Of a stretch of 64,000 nt of DNA, positions 1-8,911 are shown one piece after another (within the stretch, counting starts at the first letter, position 1; the number at the start of each line of letters is the position of its first letter). The stretch comes from Martinezella lusitana (GTDB lineage: Bacteria; Pseudomonadota; Alphaproteobacteria; Rhizobiales; Rhizobiaceae). The notes beneath the pieces are model-generated. The model was not told the DNA's origin. It was given only the letters and a program-made list of their open reading frames with translations, and made no database searches. Position numbers and translations under genes: made by a program. The stretch lies in assembly GCF_016901135.1 (NCBI RefSeq), contig NZ_JAFEVL010000001.1:103331-167330 (forward strand). The letters are read 5' to 3'.

Positions 1-559
1 GATCGATGGTCAGCGCGAAGCGGGCGTTGGAAAGCGTATATTCGTGGCCGAAATAGATTGCGGTCTCATCCGGCAATACGGCAAGCTTCTGCAGCGAGGC
101 CCACATCTCGGCTGGTGTGCGCTCGAACAGCCGGCCGCAGCCCAGCGCAAACAGCGTGTCGGCGGCAAACAGCAGCTTATCGTCCGCGAAGTGATAGCAG
201 ATATGGCCGGCCGTGTGGCCGGGCGTCTCGATGACGTTGACCGTGTGACCGGCGAACTCGAACGTATCGCCATCACTGACGGCCCGGTCGAGGCCCGGAA
301 TGGCGACGGCTTCGTTGATCGGGCCGATGATCTCGCAGCCGAATTGCTCCTTCAGCGCCAGATTGCCCTCGACATGATCGGTGTGATGATGGGTTGTCAG
401 GATGTGGCTGATCGTCCAGCCGCGACGATTTGCCGCCTTCAGAATGGGATCGGCTTCCGGGGCGTCGATCGATGCCGTCAATCCGGTTTCAGGGTCATGG
501 ACCAACACGCCAAAATTGTCGGACCGGCAGATAAATACCTCTAATTCCAATGGTTTCAT
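1..559 (-). CDS. gloB: Hydroxyacylglutathione hydrolase (glyoxalase II), 5' part
   Basis: Metallo-beta-lactamase-fold hydrolase that splits S-lactoylglutathione to D-lactate and glutathione, the second glyoxalase step, in the cytosol. It starts at the ATG at 559 and runs off the left edge, so about 186 N-terminal residues of roughly 255 are present. The metal site is visible: THHHTDH at residues 56-62, TPGHT with H115, ADTLF with D134 and GHEY with H172. It is divergent from the methyltransferase that begins at 649, a pairing common in rhizobia. The C-terminal substrate-binding part lies outside the window. Confidence 0.95.
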   Translation of the reverse strand, partial: MKPLELEVFICRSDNFGVLVHDPETGLTASIDAPEADPILKAANRRGWTISHILTTHHHTDHVEGNLALKEQFGCEIIGPINEAVAIPGLDRAVSDGDTFEFAGHTVNVIETPGHTAGHICYHFADDKLLFAADTLFALGCGRLFERTPAEMWASLQKLAVLPDETAIYFGHEYTLSNARFALTID

Positions 560-648
560 GATCGAAATCGTCCTCGTCTTTTCGGTTGAGACAGAATGTA
601 AGCCGTTCGGCCTTGAAGTCCAACGCTCGGCTGATAACATTTGTTTCG

Positions 649-1392
649 ATGCACGCCGATATTGTCGATCTCCGCCAGTTCTATCATTCCGAGCTCGGAC
701 GCTTGGCGGAGCAGTCGATTGCCATGGCGCTTTCCTCCATCTGGGCGCGCATGCCGGAAGAGCGCCTTGTCGGCCTCGGCTATGCCGTTCCCTATCTCGA
801 TCGCTTCCGCGCCGATACCGAACGTACCTTCGCCTTCATGCCGGCCGGGCAGGGCGCGGTGAACTGGCCGATGGACTCGGCATCATCGACGGCATTGATC
901 TTCGACGAAGAGCTGCCGCTGCCTGACAGTTCGATCGACCGCGTGCTGATGGTGCATTCGCTTGAATTCGCCGAGAGCCCGCGCGAGACGCTGAAGGAAC
1001 TGTGGCGCGTCCTGGCGCCCGGTGGACGGCTTGTGATCGCCGTGCCGAACCGCCGGGGCGTCTGGGCGCGCATGGAGCACACGCCGTTCGGCTCCGGCAG
1101 GCCCTATTCGCGCGGCCAGCTGACGTCTTTGCTGCGGGAAACCAACTTCACGCCGGGCGCGACGGCCGAAGCGCTGTTCTTCCCGCCCTCCAAGCTGCGA
1201 ACGGTGCTGCGGCTGCGCCGCGCCTTCGAAAGGGTAGGGCGCACGCTGTGGCCCGCTTTCTCCGGCGTCATCATCGTCGAGGCGCAGAAGCGGCTTTATC
1301 AGGGCTTGCCTGTCGCCGTTCGTGCCTCGCGCCGTGTCTTCGTGCCTGTTCTTGCGCCGCGCGGCATACCGACGACGCGCGGCGGCGCCTGA
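649..1392 (+). CDS. Class I SAM-dependent methyltransferase
   Basis: Probable methyltransferase of 247 residues; the substrate is unknown. The C-terminal half of a Rossmann methyltransferase core is clear: an acidic strand followed by [17 protein letters not shown], then [20 protein letters not shown], the usual post-motif II/III pattern. The N-terminal glycine loop is poorly conserved, with INWPMD-like sequence in its place. I chose the ATG at 649 (start MHADIVDL) because the longer frame from 586 has unlikely residues and overlaps the gloB promoter region. It is divergent from gloB, 89 bp away. Confidence 0.85.
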   Translation: MHADIVDLRQFYHSELGRLAEQSIAMALSSIWARMPEERLVGLGYAVPYLDRFRADTERTFAFMPAGQGAVNWPMDSASSTALIFDEELPLPDSSIDRVLMVHSLEFAESPRETLKELWRVLAPGGRLVIAVPNRRGVWARMEHTPFGSGRPYSRGQLTSLLRETNFTPGATAEALFFPPSKLRTVLRLRRAFERVGRTLWPAFSGVIIVEAQKRLYQGLPVAVRASRRVFVPVLAPRGIPTTRGGA

Positions 1393-1418
1393 TAGGATCG
1401 CCGGCGGCGCAAACACTC

Positions 1419-1445
1419 GACAAATTTGTCAATCCGCATTAATGC
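1419..1445. promoter_or_regulatory. Two perfect palindromes upstream of hisC-tyrC
   Basis: GACAAATTTGTC (1419-1430) and GCATTAATGC (1436-1445) are exact palindromes in the 103-bp gap before hisC. A GCCGGAA/TTCCGGC hairpin follows at 1461-1476, close to the start codon. The palindromes are candidate operator half-site pairs; the regulator is unknown. Confidence 0.4.
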
Positions 1446-1495
1446 GACGGGGTGTCTAAAGCCGGAAGTTTCCGGCCCTTCCCAAGGTCGAACCC

Positions 1496-2605
1496 ATGAG
1501 CATGGAAATGAGCAAGCCCGTCCCGCGTCCCGGCATTCTCGATATCGCCGCCTATGTGCCGGGCAAGGAGCATGCACCGGGCGTTGCGCGCGTGTTCAAG
1601 CTTTCCTCGAACGAGACGCCGCTCGGCGCCAGCCCGAAGGCCATCGAGGCCTTCCGCGGTGCGGCCGAGCATCTGGAGCGGTATCCGGACGGGCAGGCCA
1701 AGGAATTGCGTCAGGCGATCGCCGATGTGCATGGGCTGAACGTTGCGAACATTCTCTGCGGCAACGGTTCCGACGAACTGCTGAGCCTGCTCTGCCATAC
1801 CTATCTCGGTACCGGTGACGAAGGCATCATCACCGAGCATGGTTTCCTGGTCTACAAGATCCAGATCATGGCTGCCGGCGCGACGCCGGTTACGGTCAGG
1901 GAAAAGGATTGCACCGTCGATGTCGATGCTATCCTTGCCGCCGTCACCGAGAAGACCAAGATGGTCTTCATCGCCAATCCGGGCAATCCGACCGGCACCT
2001 ATGTTGCGGTCAGCGAAATCCGCCGCCTGCACGCGCGCCTGCCGAAGCATGTGATCCTCGTGCTCGATGCTGCCTACGCCGAATATGTCCGCCGCAACGA
2101 TTACGAGGCCGGCCTTGAGCTCGTCTCGGCCAACCAGAATGTCGTGATGACCAGAACCTTCTCGAAGATCTATGGTCTGGCGGCGCTTCGGATCGGCTGG
2201 ATGTATGCGCCGGTCGATATCGTCGATGCGGTCAACCGCATACGCGGCCCGTTCAACATGAACAGCGGTGCCATCGCTGCGGGTGCCGCGGCCATTCGCG
2301 ACCAGGGCTTCACCGAGACGGTCGTCGCATACAACACGCTCTGGATCGAGAAGATGACGAGTGCGCTTGAAGCCATCGGTCTCAAGGTGACACCGTCGGT
2401 CGCCAACTTCGTTCTTGTCCATTTTCCCGACACCGACGGCAAGCGCGCCGCCGAGGCCGATGATTTCCTCACCAGCCGCGGCTATATCGTGCGGGCGGTG
2501 CGCGCCTATGGCTTCCCGAACTCGCTGCGCATGAGCATCGGCACGGAAGAGGCCAATCTCGGCGTCATCGATACGCTGACCGAATTCATGGGGCGCAAGG
2601 CATGA
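1496..2605 (+). CDS. hisC: Histidinol-phosphate aminotransferase
   Basis: PLP-dependent class I/II aminotransferase converting imidazole-acetol phosphate to histidinol phosphate in histidine synthesis. In alphaproteobacteria such paralogues may also transaminate prephenate or phenylpyruvate. At 369 residues it has family length. Motifs seen: SSNETPLG near the N-terminus, NPGNPTGTY, and [15 protein letters not shown] with the PLP lysine at about K224. Other in-frame ATGs at 1502 and 1508 leave the exact start open. The gene overlaps tyrC by 4 bp (ATGA), so the two are translationally coupled; this favours a role in aromatic as well as histidine metabolism. Confidence 0.93.
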   Translation: MSMEMSKPVPRPGILDIAAYVPGKEHAPGVARVFKLSSNETPLGASPKAIEAFRGAAEHLERYPDGQAKELRQAIADVHGLNVANILCGNGSDELLSLLCHTYLGTGDEGIITEHGFLVYKIQIMAAGATPVTVREKDCTVDVDAILAAVTEKTKMVFIANPGNPTGTYVAVSEIRRLHARLPKHVILVLDAAYAEYVRRNDYEAGLELVSANQNVVMTRTFSKIYGLAALRIGWMYAPVDIVDAVNRIRGPFNMNSGAIAAGAAAIRDQGFTETVVAYNTLWIEKMTSALEAIGLKVTPSVANFVLVHFPDTDGKRAAEADDFLTSRGYIVRAVRAYGFPNSLRMSIGTEEANLGVIDTLTEFMGRKA

Positions 2606-3531
2606 GCGGCGTTCTGTTCAATCGTATCGCGCTGATCGGCATCGGCCTGATCGGCTCATCCATCGCTTATGACATCAAGCGGCTGGGCCTTGCTAAGGAA
2701 ATTGTCATCTCGACGCGCAGCGCCGAGACGCTGAAGCGCGCCGAGGAGCTGAAACTCGGCGACCGCTATACGCCGTCCTCAGCCGAAGCTGTCAAGGACG
2801 CCGATCTCGTCATTGTCTCCGTGCCTGTGGGAGCATCGGAGAGCGTCGCTAAAGAAATTTCGGCGCATCTGAAGCCGGGCGCTATCGTCACCGACGTCGG
2901 TTCGACCAAGGCTTCCGTCATCGCGCAGATGCAGCCGCATATGCCCGCCAACGTGCATTTCATCCCCGGCCATCCGTTGGCGGGGACAGAGAAGTCCGGA
3001 CCGGATGCGGGCTTTGCTGGGCTGTTCGAAGGGCGCTGGTGCATCTTCACGCCGATCCCGGGCACTGACGAGGCGGCCATCCAGAAACTCCGACATTTCT
3101 GGGAGACGCTCGGTTCGCGCGTCGACGAAATGGATCCTGAGCATCACGACAAGGTGCTGGCGATCGTTTCGCACCTGCCGCACCTCATTGCCTATAATAT
3201 CGTCGGCACCGCCGATGATCTGGAGACGGTGACCGAGTCCGAAGTCATCAAATATTCCGCTTCCGGCTTCCGCGATTTTACCCGCCTTGCCGCTTCCGAT
3301 CCGACCATGTGGCGCGACGTCTGCCTCCACAATCGCGATGCGATTCTGGAGATGCTGTCGCGCTTCTCGGAAGATCTTGCATCCCTGCAGCGGGCGATCC
3401 GCTGGGGCGAAGGTGACAAGATCTTCGAACTTTTTACCCGCACCCGCGCCATCCGCCGCTCGATCGTCGAGGCGGGCCAGGACGTCGACGCACCGGATTT
3501 CGGCCGTCATGCTCTCGATGCGAAGAAGTAG
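2602..3531 (+). CDS. tyrC: Prephenate/arogenate dehydrogenase
   Basis: NAD(P)-dependent oxidoreductase of tyrosine synthesis (prephenate to 4-hydroxyphenylpyruvate, or arogenate to tyrosine), 309 residues. The N-terminal Rossmann loop is [18 protein letters not shown]. The family signature [16 protein letters not shown] is in the middle, and a helical C-terminal dimerisation domain follows, containing [18 protein letters not shown]. No ACT domain is present. It is the second gene of the hisC operon, overlapping it by ATGA. A 7-bp hairpin lies 38 bp beyond its stop. Confidence 0.92.
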   Translation: MSGVLFNRIALIGIGLIGSSIAYDIKRLGLAKEIVISTRSAETLKRAEELKLGDRYTPSSAEAVKDADLVIVSVPVGASESVAKEISAHLKPGAIVTDVGSTKASVIAQMQPHMPANVHFIPGHPLAGTEKSGPDAGFAGLFEGRWCIFTPIPGTDEAAIQKLRHFWETLGSRVDEMDPEHHDKVLAIVSHLPHLIAYNIVGTADDLETVTESEVIKYSASGFRDFTRLAASDPTMWRDVCLHNRDAILEMLSRFSEDLASLQRAIRWGEGDKIFELFTRTRAIRRSIVEAGQDVDAPDFGRHALDAKK

Positions 3532-3568
3532 CATTACCGGAAGAGAGCCGCCTTTTACGTCCGTTCAA

Positions 3569-3593
3569 GGCCTCGAAGCTTCGCTCCGAGGCC
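3569..3593 (+). terminator. Hairpin after hisC-tyrC
   Basis: GGCCTCG (3569-3575) pairs with CGAGGCC (3587-3593) across an 11-nt loop. There is no T-run, so it is either a weak or Rho-assisted terminator or simply repeat DNA. The bases up to 3662 carry fragments of the CACCTTCTCCCC repeat family. It lies between convergent genes. Confidence 0.4.
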
Positions 3594-3674
3594 CCCTCAT
3601 CCGGCCGCTCTCGGCGTCGTTTCACTCCGCCGTTCGCGTCCACCTTCTCCCCGCTGGGTCGAAGGTGTTGATTC

Positions 3675-4688
3675 TCAGATCGGCGGGATTTTCCCGAGCG
3701 GGATGAAGCCGCTGAGCGCGAGGCGGCCGCGATCGGCCGTCAGGTCGACGGAGACTTTGTCGGCACCGTTTGCAAGCGCCTTCAGCAGCTTGGTCGCGGT
3801 CTTGATGACATTCTTGGCGGCCGGCAGCGTCGCCGTCAGGCTATCGCCCCATGGCCCGATCTGATTGATCTCCAGCTTGAACTGGCCGGACAGAAGTCCC
3901 TGATCGTCGAAATTGAAAGGGCCTGACAGCGTCATGACGCGGCCGTCGCCGATATCGATGACGGCCTGATGCAGCACGCCTGCGGCACCGCGAAGGCCTT
4001 CCCGGTCGCTGCCGTCGAGCAGGCCGGCCTTGCCGGTCAGCGTCACATTGGCGCTTGTCGAGGCGGTCGGCAGTGTCTGCGGGAAATCCTTGATGACGGC
4101 ATTGGCATTCTCGATGCCGATCGCGAAATCCAGGTCGCTGCCGTTCTGGCTGGCGTGCATCTCTGTGCGGGCGGCGGTCACATCGGCGCTCTGGCCGGTG
4201 AGGGAGGAGACGATGGCTGCCTTCAGCCCCTCGATAACAGTCTGGCTCTGCGCGACGCCGCGACCCTTGGCAACGAGGTTCGATTGCAGGTCGGTCCATT
4301 CGGCCGATACCGTCAGGCCTTCGGCGGTGCGCAACTCGGCCGGTGATTTCAGGTTCCAGCTGACATGGTTCGGCTGATAGACCGGCGCCGAGGCATTGAG
4401 GGTTTGGAAATTGGCCGAGACACCTCGGGTCTGATTGTCGATGGTCACAGTGTCGCAGGTCAATCCCATGGAGAAGGGGAAGCCGCTGAAGTCCATGTTC
4501 GTGCATTTGCCGGCAATGCCGGCACTGTTCTGCTGGCCGAGCGCCTTCAGCACATTGGTTTTGACAATATTGGTCGCGTAATACCACCCGCCGGTATAGA
4601 GCCCGGCGAAGACCACCAACAGTCCTATCAGGATGAGCGATAGACGTTTGCCTCGACCGGTCGCTACGCTCTGGCTTGACGCTGCCAT
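3675..4688 (-). CDS. DUF2125 domain protein, membrane anchored
   Basis: Protein of 337 residues with one N-terminal membrane segment (LSLILIGLLVVFAGLYTGGW) and a large periplasmic part rich in beta-strand pattern. It matches the alphaproteobacterial DUF2125 family, which has no established function. The ATG at 4688 is chosen because GGAGAA lies 3-8 nt upstream; the frame opens a little further at a TTG (4700). It is divergent from the ChaC-like gene with only 50 bp between starts and convergent with tyrC. Confidence 0.85.
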   Translation of the reverse strand: MAASSQSVATGRGKRLSLILIGLLVVFAGLYTGGWYYATNIVKTNVLKALGQQNSAGIAGKCTNMDFSGFPFSMGLTCDTVTIDNQTRGVSANFQTLNASAPVYQPNHVSWNLKSPAELRTAEGLTVSAEWTDLQSNLVAKGRGVAQSQTVIEGLKAAIVSSLTGQSADVTAARTEMHASQNGSDLDFAIGIENANAVIKDFPQTLPTASTSANVTLTGKAGLLDGSDREGLRGAAGVLHQAVIDIGDGRVMTLSGPFNFDDQGLLSGQFKLEINQIGPWGDSLTATLPAAKNVIKTATKLLKALANGADKVSVDLTADRGRLALSGFIPLGKIPPI

Positions 4689-4738
4689 GTTGTTCTCCAA
4701 TGGTTGGACTGAAGTTTCACACTGATTTGGCGTTGGAT

Positions 4739-5272
4739 ATGGACGAATTTTGGGTGTTTGGCTACGGATCGCTCATGTGGAATCCGGGCTTCGACTATGA
4801 GGAAAAGGCGGAGGCCATTATTTTCGGCTACCGCCGCTCGCTTTGCGTTCATTCCTGGGTCCATCGCGGCACCGAGGCGAGCCCCGGCCTGGTTCTTGGT
4901 CTCGATCGTGGCGGCTCCTGCCGCGGCATGGCGTTTCGCGTCTCGACGACTGCGTGGGACGAGGTATTGGCCTATCTGCGCGAGCGTGAACTGGTCACCA
5001 ATGTCTATTTGGAAAGGATAGTGCCGATCCGGCTCGCCGATGGCCGGCGCGTGACCTCGGTCGCCTATGTCGTCGACCGCGATCACAGGCAATATGCCGG
5101 CGCGCTGGATGCCGTCGAGGCGGCTCATATCGTCGAATCCGCCAGCGGCCAATCCGGCCCGAACGATGCCTATGTCTTCAATACGCTGACGCATTTGCGC
5201 GAGATGGGCATCCGCGATCAATGGCTTGAGCATGTCGTCGGCGAAATCGAGCGAATGCGGGAAGCGTCCTGA
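4739..5272 (+). CDS. ChaC-like gamma-glutamylcyclotransferase
   Basis: ChaC-family enzyme, expected to cleave glutathione to 5-oxoproline and Cys-Gly; 177 residues from the ATG at 4739. The diagnostic N-terminus WVFGYGSLMWNPGF is followed by the family pattern GYRRSLCVHSW, and YVFNTLTHLREMGIRD lies near the end. An upstream in-frame ATG at 4700 would add 13 residues; the family start FWVFGYGS favours 4739. It is divergent from the DUF2125 gene and convergent with the acyltransferase. With gloB, grxC and the Nit1-like amidase it is one of several glutathione-related genes here. Confidence 0.88.
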   Translation: MDEFWVFGYGSLMWNPGFDYEEKAEAIIFGYRRSLCVHSWVHRGTEASPGLVLGLDRGGSCRGMAFRVSTTAWDEVLAYLRERELVTNVYLERIVPIRLADGRRVTSVAYVVDRDHRQYAGALDAVEAAHIVESASGQSGPNDAYVFNTLTHLREMGIRDQWLEHVVGEIERMREAS

Positions 5273-5308
5273 CAGGCTGCTCCTCCGCACGATGCGGCGG
5301 CCTTCGGT

Positions 5309-6112
5309 TCAAACCGCTGCGGCGGCAACCTTTGCCTTGTTGATTTCCGCCAGACGCTGCGCTGCGGTCGGTGGAACAGGGAGATGCGGATTGTTGGCGA
5401 TGGTCTCGACCAGCAGTTCGTCGCTGGCCTTTTCCGTCTCCTCCATCAACCGCGCAAAGAAAGCGTCGGGATCCATGCCGGGCTGGATCGGCGGCAAGAT
5501 GCGCACCTTCAGGTGGCCTGGATATTTGCGGAAGGTGCGGCGGGGCCAGAACAGGCCGGGATGCATGGCGACGGCGACGACTGGGATTTCGAGATCGCGA
5601 TACATGCGGGCGATGCCGTATTTATAGACCGGTTCGGCGCCCGGCGGGCGGCGCGTGCCCTCGGGGTAGATGATGAGCTGTCGGCCGGTGGCGAGCTCTT
5701 CCCGCGTGCGTTTCAATACGTCGAACATCACCTTGCCACGCGCGCCGCGGTCCACGGGGATCATGCGCTGCTTCCCAGCATACCAGCCAAACAACGGAAT
5801 CCACATCAGCTCGCGCTTCAGGATATAGACCGGATCGTCGAGATAGGGCAGCAGCGCGAAGGTGTCCCAGAAGGACTGATGCTTGGGCGCGAAGATGTAG
5901 CTTCCCTTGGGGATATTTTCGAGGCCTTCGATCTCGAAGGTCGTCCCTACGATCTTTTCCATCAGCCAGGTGCTGGATTTTGCCCATGCCTTGGGGATTG
6001 CATATGCGGCCTTGCGCGGCATCAGGAAATAAATCGGCGACAGCACGATCATGCGAATGATCAGATTGGCATAGAAGGCTGTGTTGAACAGGATCGAACG
6101 CAAGATAATCAT
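5309..6112 (-). CDS. plsC: 1-acyl-sn-glycerol-3-phosphate acyltransferase
   Basis: PlsC-family membrane acyltransferase making phosphatidic acid from lysophosphatidic acid; 267 residues from the ATG at 6112 (a TTG at 6115 also opens the frame). It has an N-terminal hydrophobic segment, the HX4D motif in APKHQSFWDTF, and IIYPEGTRRPPG as block III. Rhizobia carry several PlsC paralogues, including ornithine-lipid acyltransferases, so the exact acceptor is inferred. It lies downstream of ydcF on the same strand with a 98-bp gap. Confidence 0.9.
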   Translation of the reverse strand: MIILRSILFNTAFYANLIIRMIVLSPIYFLMPRKAAYAIPKAWAKSSTWLMEKIVGTTFEIEGLENIPKGSYIFAPKHQSFWDTFALLPYLDDPVYILKRELMWIPLFGWYAGKQRMIPVDRGARGKVMFDVLKRTREELATGRQLIIYPEGTRRPPGAEPVYKYGIARMYRDLEIPVVAVAMHPGLFWPRRTFRKYPGHLKVRILPPIQPGMDPDAFFARLMEETEKASDELLVETIANNPHLPVPPTAAQRLAEINKAKVAAAAV

Positions 6113-6210
6113 CAAGGCTTTCCCAATGCACCGGCTTGCGCCGGCATCCTAAGGCTTGCCTACACGATTACGGCGTCAATAAAAAGTCGGTGCGTGCGCG
6201 CTCGCGCATC

Positions 6211-6933
6211 TCAGTCCGGATCGTCGCTCTGTTCCTGCGAGCGCAGGCCGACCGGGCGCCCCAGGCCAGTCAGATTGCGGGCGCCGGTCAGGAGAACCTT
6301 GGCATATTCGGAGATCATCGTGCGCAGCGCATTCGGGTCGGTGAACCAGTTCTTGGTCTTCAAATCGGAATTGACAACCGGATAGGGAATGAAATCCGTC
6401 GCGGGATCGACATATTTCAGCTCCGCGAGGCTGCGGGGCATGTGGTAGTTGTTCGTCACCACCAGGACGCTCTTGTAGCCCTTGGCGTGGATCCACTTTG
6501 CCGCTTCGCGTGCATTGCCGATCGTATCGATGGCGTCATAGCCGATGTCGACGCAGCAATTGAAGAGACCGACCGAGCTCTGCGTCAGCCTGCGGATCTG
6601 CGACGGCGTCGTGGTCGGATGCGCGCCCGATATCAGCAGCCGGTGGCCTGCGCCGGAGCGCAGCAATTCGACGGCCTGGTCGATCCGCTGATAGCCGCCC
6701 GTCAATACGACGATGGCGTCCGCCTTGGGCTCGAGCGGCGGCTTCAGCGTGGTGATCGAATCGGCAAAATGCAGGAAGCCGCCGAAAATGATGGCGGCGA
6801 GGAAAATGAAGGCGAAGCCGCCCCAACGCAGGAGACGCCGGAACAAGCTGCGACGCACAGGTCTATCGCTGCGGGATTCCTCCCGCATCGACTGCGAACT
6901 CACGGCCTTGCGAGTCGACAGATCCATGCTCAT
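6211..6933 (-). CDS. YdcF/DUF218 family membrane protein
   Basis: 240 residues: a cytoplasmic N-terminus, one membrane segment near residues 36-56, then an ElyC/SanA/YdcF (DUF218) domain. Visible family blocks are DAIVVLTGG, HRLLISGAHP and VLVVTNNYHMPRSLAEL. Relatives are linked to envelope and undecaprenyl-phosphate homeostasis, but the reaction is unknown. A TATAAT sits at 6942-6947, only 8 nt before the ATG, and no ribosome binding site is seen, so the transcript may be leaderless. An in-frame ATG at 6927 is the alternative start. Confidence 0.85.
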   Translation of the reverse strand: MSMDLSTRKAVSSQSMREESRSDRPVRRSLFRRLLRWGGFAFIFLAAIIFGGFLHFADSITTLKPPLEPKADAIVVLTGGYQRIDQAVELLRSGAGHRLLISGAHPTTTPSQIRRLTQSSVGLFNCCVDIGYDAIDTIGNAREAAKWIHAKGYKSVLVVTNNYHMPRSLAELKYVDPATDFIPYPVVNSDLKTKNWFTDPNALRTMISEYAKVLLTGARNLTGLGRPVGLRSQEQSDDPD

Positions 6934-6941
6934 GATTCGGT

Positions 6942-6947
6942 ATTATA
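6942..6947 (-). promoter_or_regulatory. -10-like TATAAT directly before ydcF
   Basis: On the minus strand TATAAT ends 8 nt before the ATG at 6933. A start point 6-8 nt downstream would fall on or next to the start codon. No good -35 is seen at 16-18 bp, so the call is tentative. Confidence 0.3.
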
Positions 6948-7002
6948 CGACAATTGCGGCAAGGAACGGGCTGACGGACAGCAAAAAATACTCACCGCGG
7001 CG

Positions 7003-8049
7003 TCAATTCTGCACACCGTCGGCCCTGCCTGGATCGGAACGGATCAGATCGATCTCGTAGATCGTGCGCATGACGGTGAAGCGTGCCGTGAGAGTCGTGA
7101 GCAGGGCGATGACGATCATGGTCGCGAGAATGCCGACATAGCCGAGTGCACCTACGGAAAAAGTGCCGAAAAGGGCGGTTGCCTGGTCGGTCTGCGGCGT
7201 GGCGATCGTGCGGCTCTGCAGGATGCCGGCGCTGGCGAAGAACAGGGCGGCAAGGCCGCTGCCGGCAGCAGATCCCTTCAGGCTGATCTTCAGGAAGTGC
7301 TTCTGAAATTCGGTTGCGACGAAGGTGCTTTCGGCACCGACGAAGTGCAGCACTTCGACGATGTGGCGATTGCCCGAGAGCGCACCGCGGGTGGCGAAGA
7401 CCACGGTCAGCACCATGGCCGTGAAGACCAGCAGCAGGACGCCGGTGCCGATGAGAACGGTGGTGTGGGCCATCGACACCAGCCGGTCGACCCAGGTGCG
7501 GTGGTCGTCGAGCGTCGCTTGCGGGATCTGCGCCTTGAGCAGGGCGCGCATCGCCTCGAAATCCGGCGCATGCGTCTCGTCTATGGTGATGATGACAAGG
7601 CGGGGGACGGGCAATTCCTTGATGTCCAGGCCGGCGCCGAGCCATGGCTCGAGAAGACGTGCCGTCGCCGCCTCGTCGACGATCTGGCCGGACTTGGTGC
7701 CGACGAAGCTGAGCGCGATATCCCGGGCGCTGACCAGCGCCTTGTCCATGTCGAGATTGTCGTCCGGCTTGATCTGGATGGTGATCTCGCGGGAAATCTG
7801 GCTCTCCCAGCTTGACGCCGTCGCGCGCACCATGCTAACGGCGCCGAGCGTGAGGCAGGCGAGAAAGGCCATGATGGCGATGACGACGATCAGCGCGTTG
7901 CCCTGAATATTGGAGGACGGCACGATCGGCCCGGTGGGGCGCACGCGCATTTCCGGCCGCTTCCGCTCCGGCGGAGGAGCTGCGGGTGTTTGCCGCGACT
8001 GCGCAGCTTTGGCATTCGGGGCTTTCCTGCGGGGGGCGGGCTTAGTCAT
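7003..8049 (-). CDS. ftsX: Cell division protein FtsX (ABC permease)
   Basis: Membrane partner of FtsE; at the divisome FtsEX gates peptidoglycan hydrolase activation. 348 residues with the FtsX plan: a basic, proline-rich cytoplasmic N-terminus, one membrane segment near 53-75, a periplasmic domain, then three C-terminal membrane segments. The last of these is VGALGYVGILATMIVIALLT. It overlaps the ftsE stop by 8 bp, so the pair is co-translated. A run of charged and proline residues at the N-terminus is longer than in E. coli. Confidence 0.92.
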   Translation of the reverse strand: MTKPAPRRKAPNAKAAQSRQTPAAPPPERKRPEMRVRPTGPIVPSSNIQGNALIVVIAIMAFLACLTLGAVSMVRATASSWESQISREITIQIKPDDNLDMDKALVSARDIALSFVGTKSGQIVDEAATARLLEPWLGAGLDIKELPVPRLVIITIDETHAPDFEAMRALLKAQIPQATLDDHRTWVDRLVSMAHTTVLIGTGVLLLVFTAMVLTVVFATRGALSGNRHIVEVLHFVGAESTFVATEFQKHFLKISLKGSAAGSGLAALFFASAGILQSRTIATPQTDQATALFGTFSVGALGYVGILATMIVIALLTTLTARFTVMRTIYEIDLIRSDPGRADGVQN

Positions 8050-8701
8050 AGATATCGAGATGCCCTCCCGACAGGATCATGCGCCTAGCCTCGATCTGGT
8101 CCATCAGGCCGAGGTCGTGCGTGGCGATGACGACCGCAGTGCCCAGGCGATTGAGCTCCAGGAACAGGTTGAGCAACCGCCGTGCCATCGGCGGATCGAC
8201 ATTGCCTGTGGGTTCGTCGGCGAGCAGGATTTCCGGGCGGTCGATGAGGGCGCGCGCAATGGCGGCGCGCTGCTTTTCGCCGCCCGACAGAATCGGCGGC
8301 AGCACGTTGATGCGCTCGCCGAGGCCGACCCATTTCAGCAGTTCCAGCACATCGGTGCGATAGGAGCTTTCATCCTTGCCGCGCACGCGCAGCGGAAGGG
8401 CGACGTTCTCATAGGTCGTCAGATGGTCGAGCAGTCGGAAATCCTGAAAGACAATGCCGACGCGCCGGCGCAGGAGCGGCAGCTCGTTGCGCGGGATCGA
8501 GGAAATCTCCCGGTCGAACATGCGGATCAGCCCACGGGTCGGCTGCAGCGACATGAAGAGCAGCCGCAGCAGAGTCGTCTTGCCGGCGCCGGAGGGTCCG
8601 GTCAGGAACTGGAACGATTTTCTCGGTATGTCGAAGCTCAGGTCGCGGAGGATTTCCGGACCCATGCCGTAGCGCAAACCGACGTTCTCAAAGTGAATCA
8701 A
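8042..8701 (-). CDS. ftsE: Cell division ATP-binding protein FtsE
   Basis: ABC ATPase of FtsEX, 219 residues. Walker A is GPSGAGKT at residues 35-42, the signature LSGGEKQR, and Walker B ILLADEPTGNVD. The start codon is TTG at 8699-8701 (TTG-ATT-CAC-TTT), as no in-frame ATG fits the conserved N-terminus MIHFENVGLRYG. No strong ribosome binding site is visible. It is first in the ftsE-ftsX operon; the 210-bp upstream gap contains TTAACC motifs. Confidence 0.95.
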   Translation of the reverse strand: MIHFENVGLRYGMGPEILRDLSFDIPRKSFQFLTGPSGAGKTTLLRLLFMSLQPTRGLIRMFDREISSIPRNELPLLRRRVGIVFQDFRLLDHLTTYENVALPLRVRGKDESSYRTDVLELLKWVGLGERINVLPPILSGGEKQRAAIARALIDRPEILLADEPTGNVDPPMARRLLNLFLELNRLGTAVVIATHDLGLMDQIEARRMILSGGHLDIYD

Positions 8702-8742
8702 CGGGCAGTCCAGTCTTCCGCAGGGTTCAGTCAGGCGACTTG

Positions 8743-8822
8743 TTAACCAACGGCGTTAACAGCCGGTAAATTTTTCTGGAAAGGCGCCCAATTCATGGCG
8801 ATCTTTGCGAAGCATTAACCAT
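8743..8822. promoter_or_regulatory. TTAACC motifs (possible CtrA-type sites) between ftsE and 8912 gene
   Basis: TTAACCAA at 8743-8750, a second GTTAAC ending at 8760, and an exact TTAACCAT at 8815-8822 followed by TAAAATTT. TTAACCAT is the half-type motif described for the cell-cycle regulator CtrA in alphaproteobacteria. Binding is inferred; no full TTAA-N7-TTAA site is present. Confidence 0.35.
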
Positions 8823-8911
8823 TAAAATTTACGACTGGGCAGGATTCGTTTCAATGCCCAGATTAGCAATGGGCGTCGAAACCATGTGGATCACCGCAAA
8901 GGGAGGTCATC

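Noticed and set aside
6136..7815. 559-codon plus-strand frame opposite ydcF and ftsX
   Set aside because: Antisense shadow; both minus-strand genes have clear motifs.
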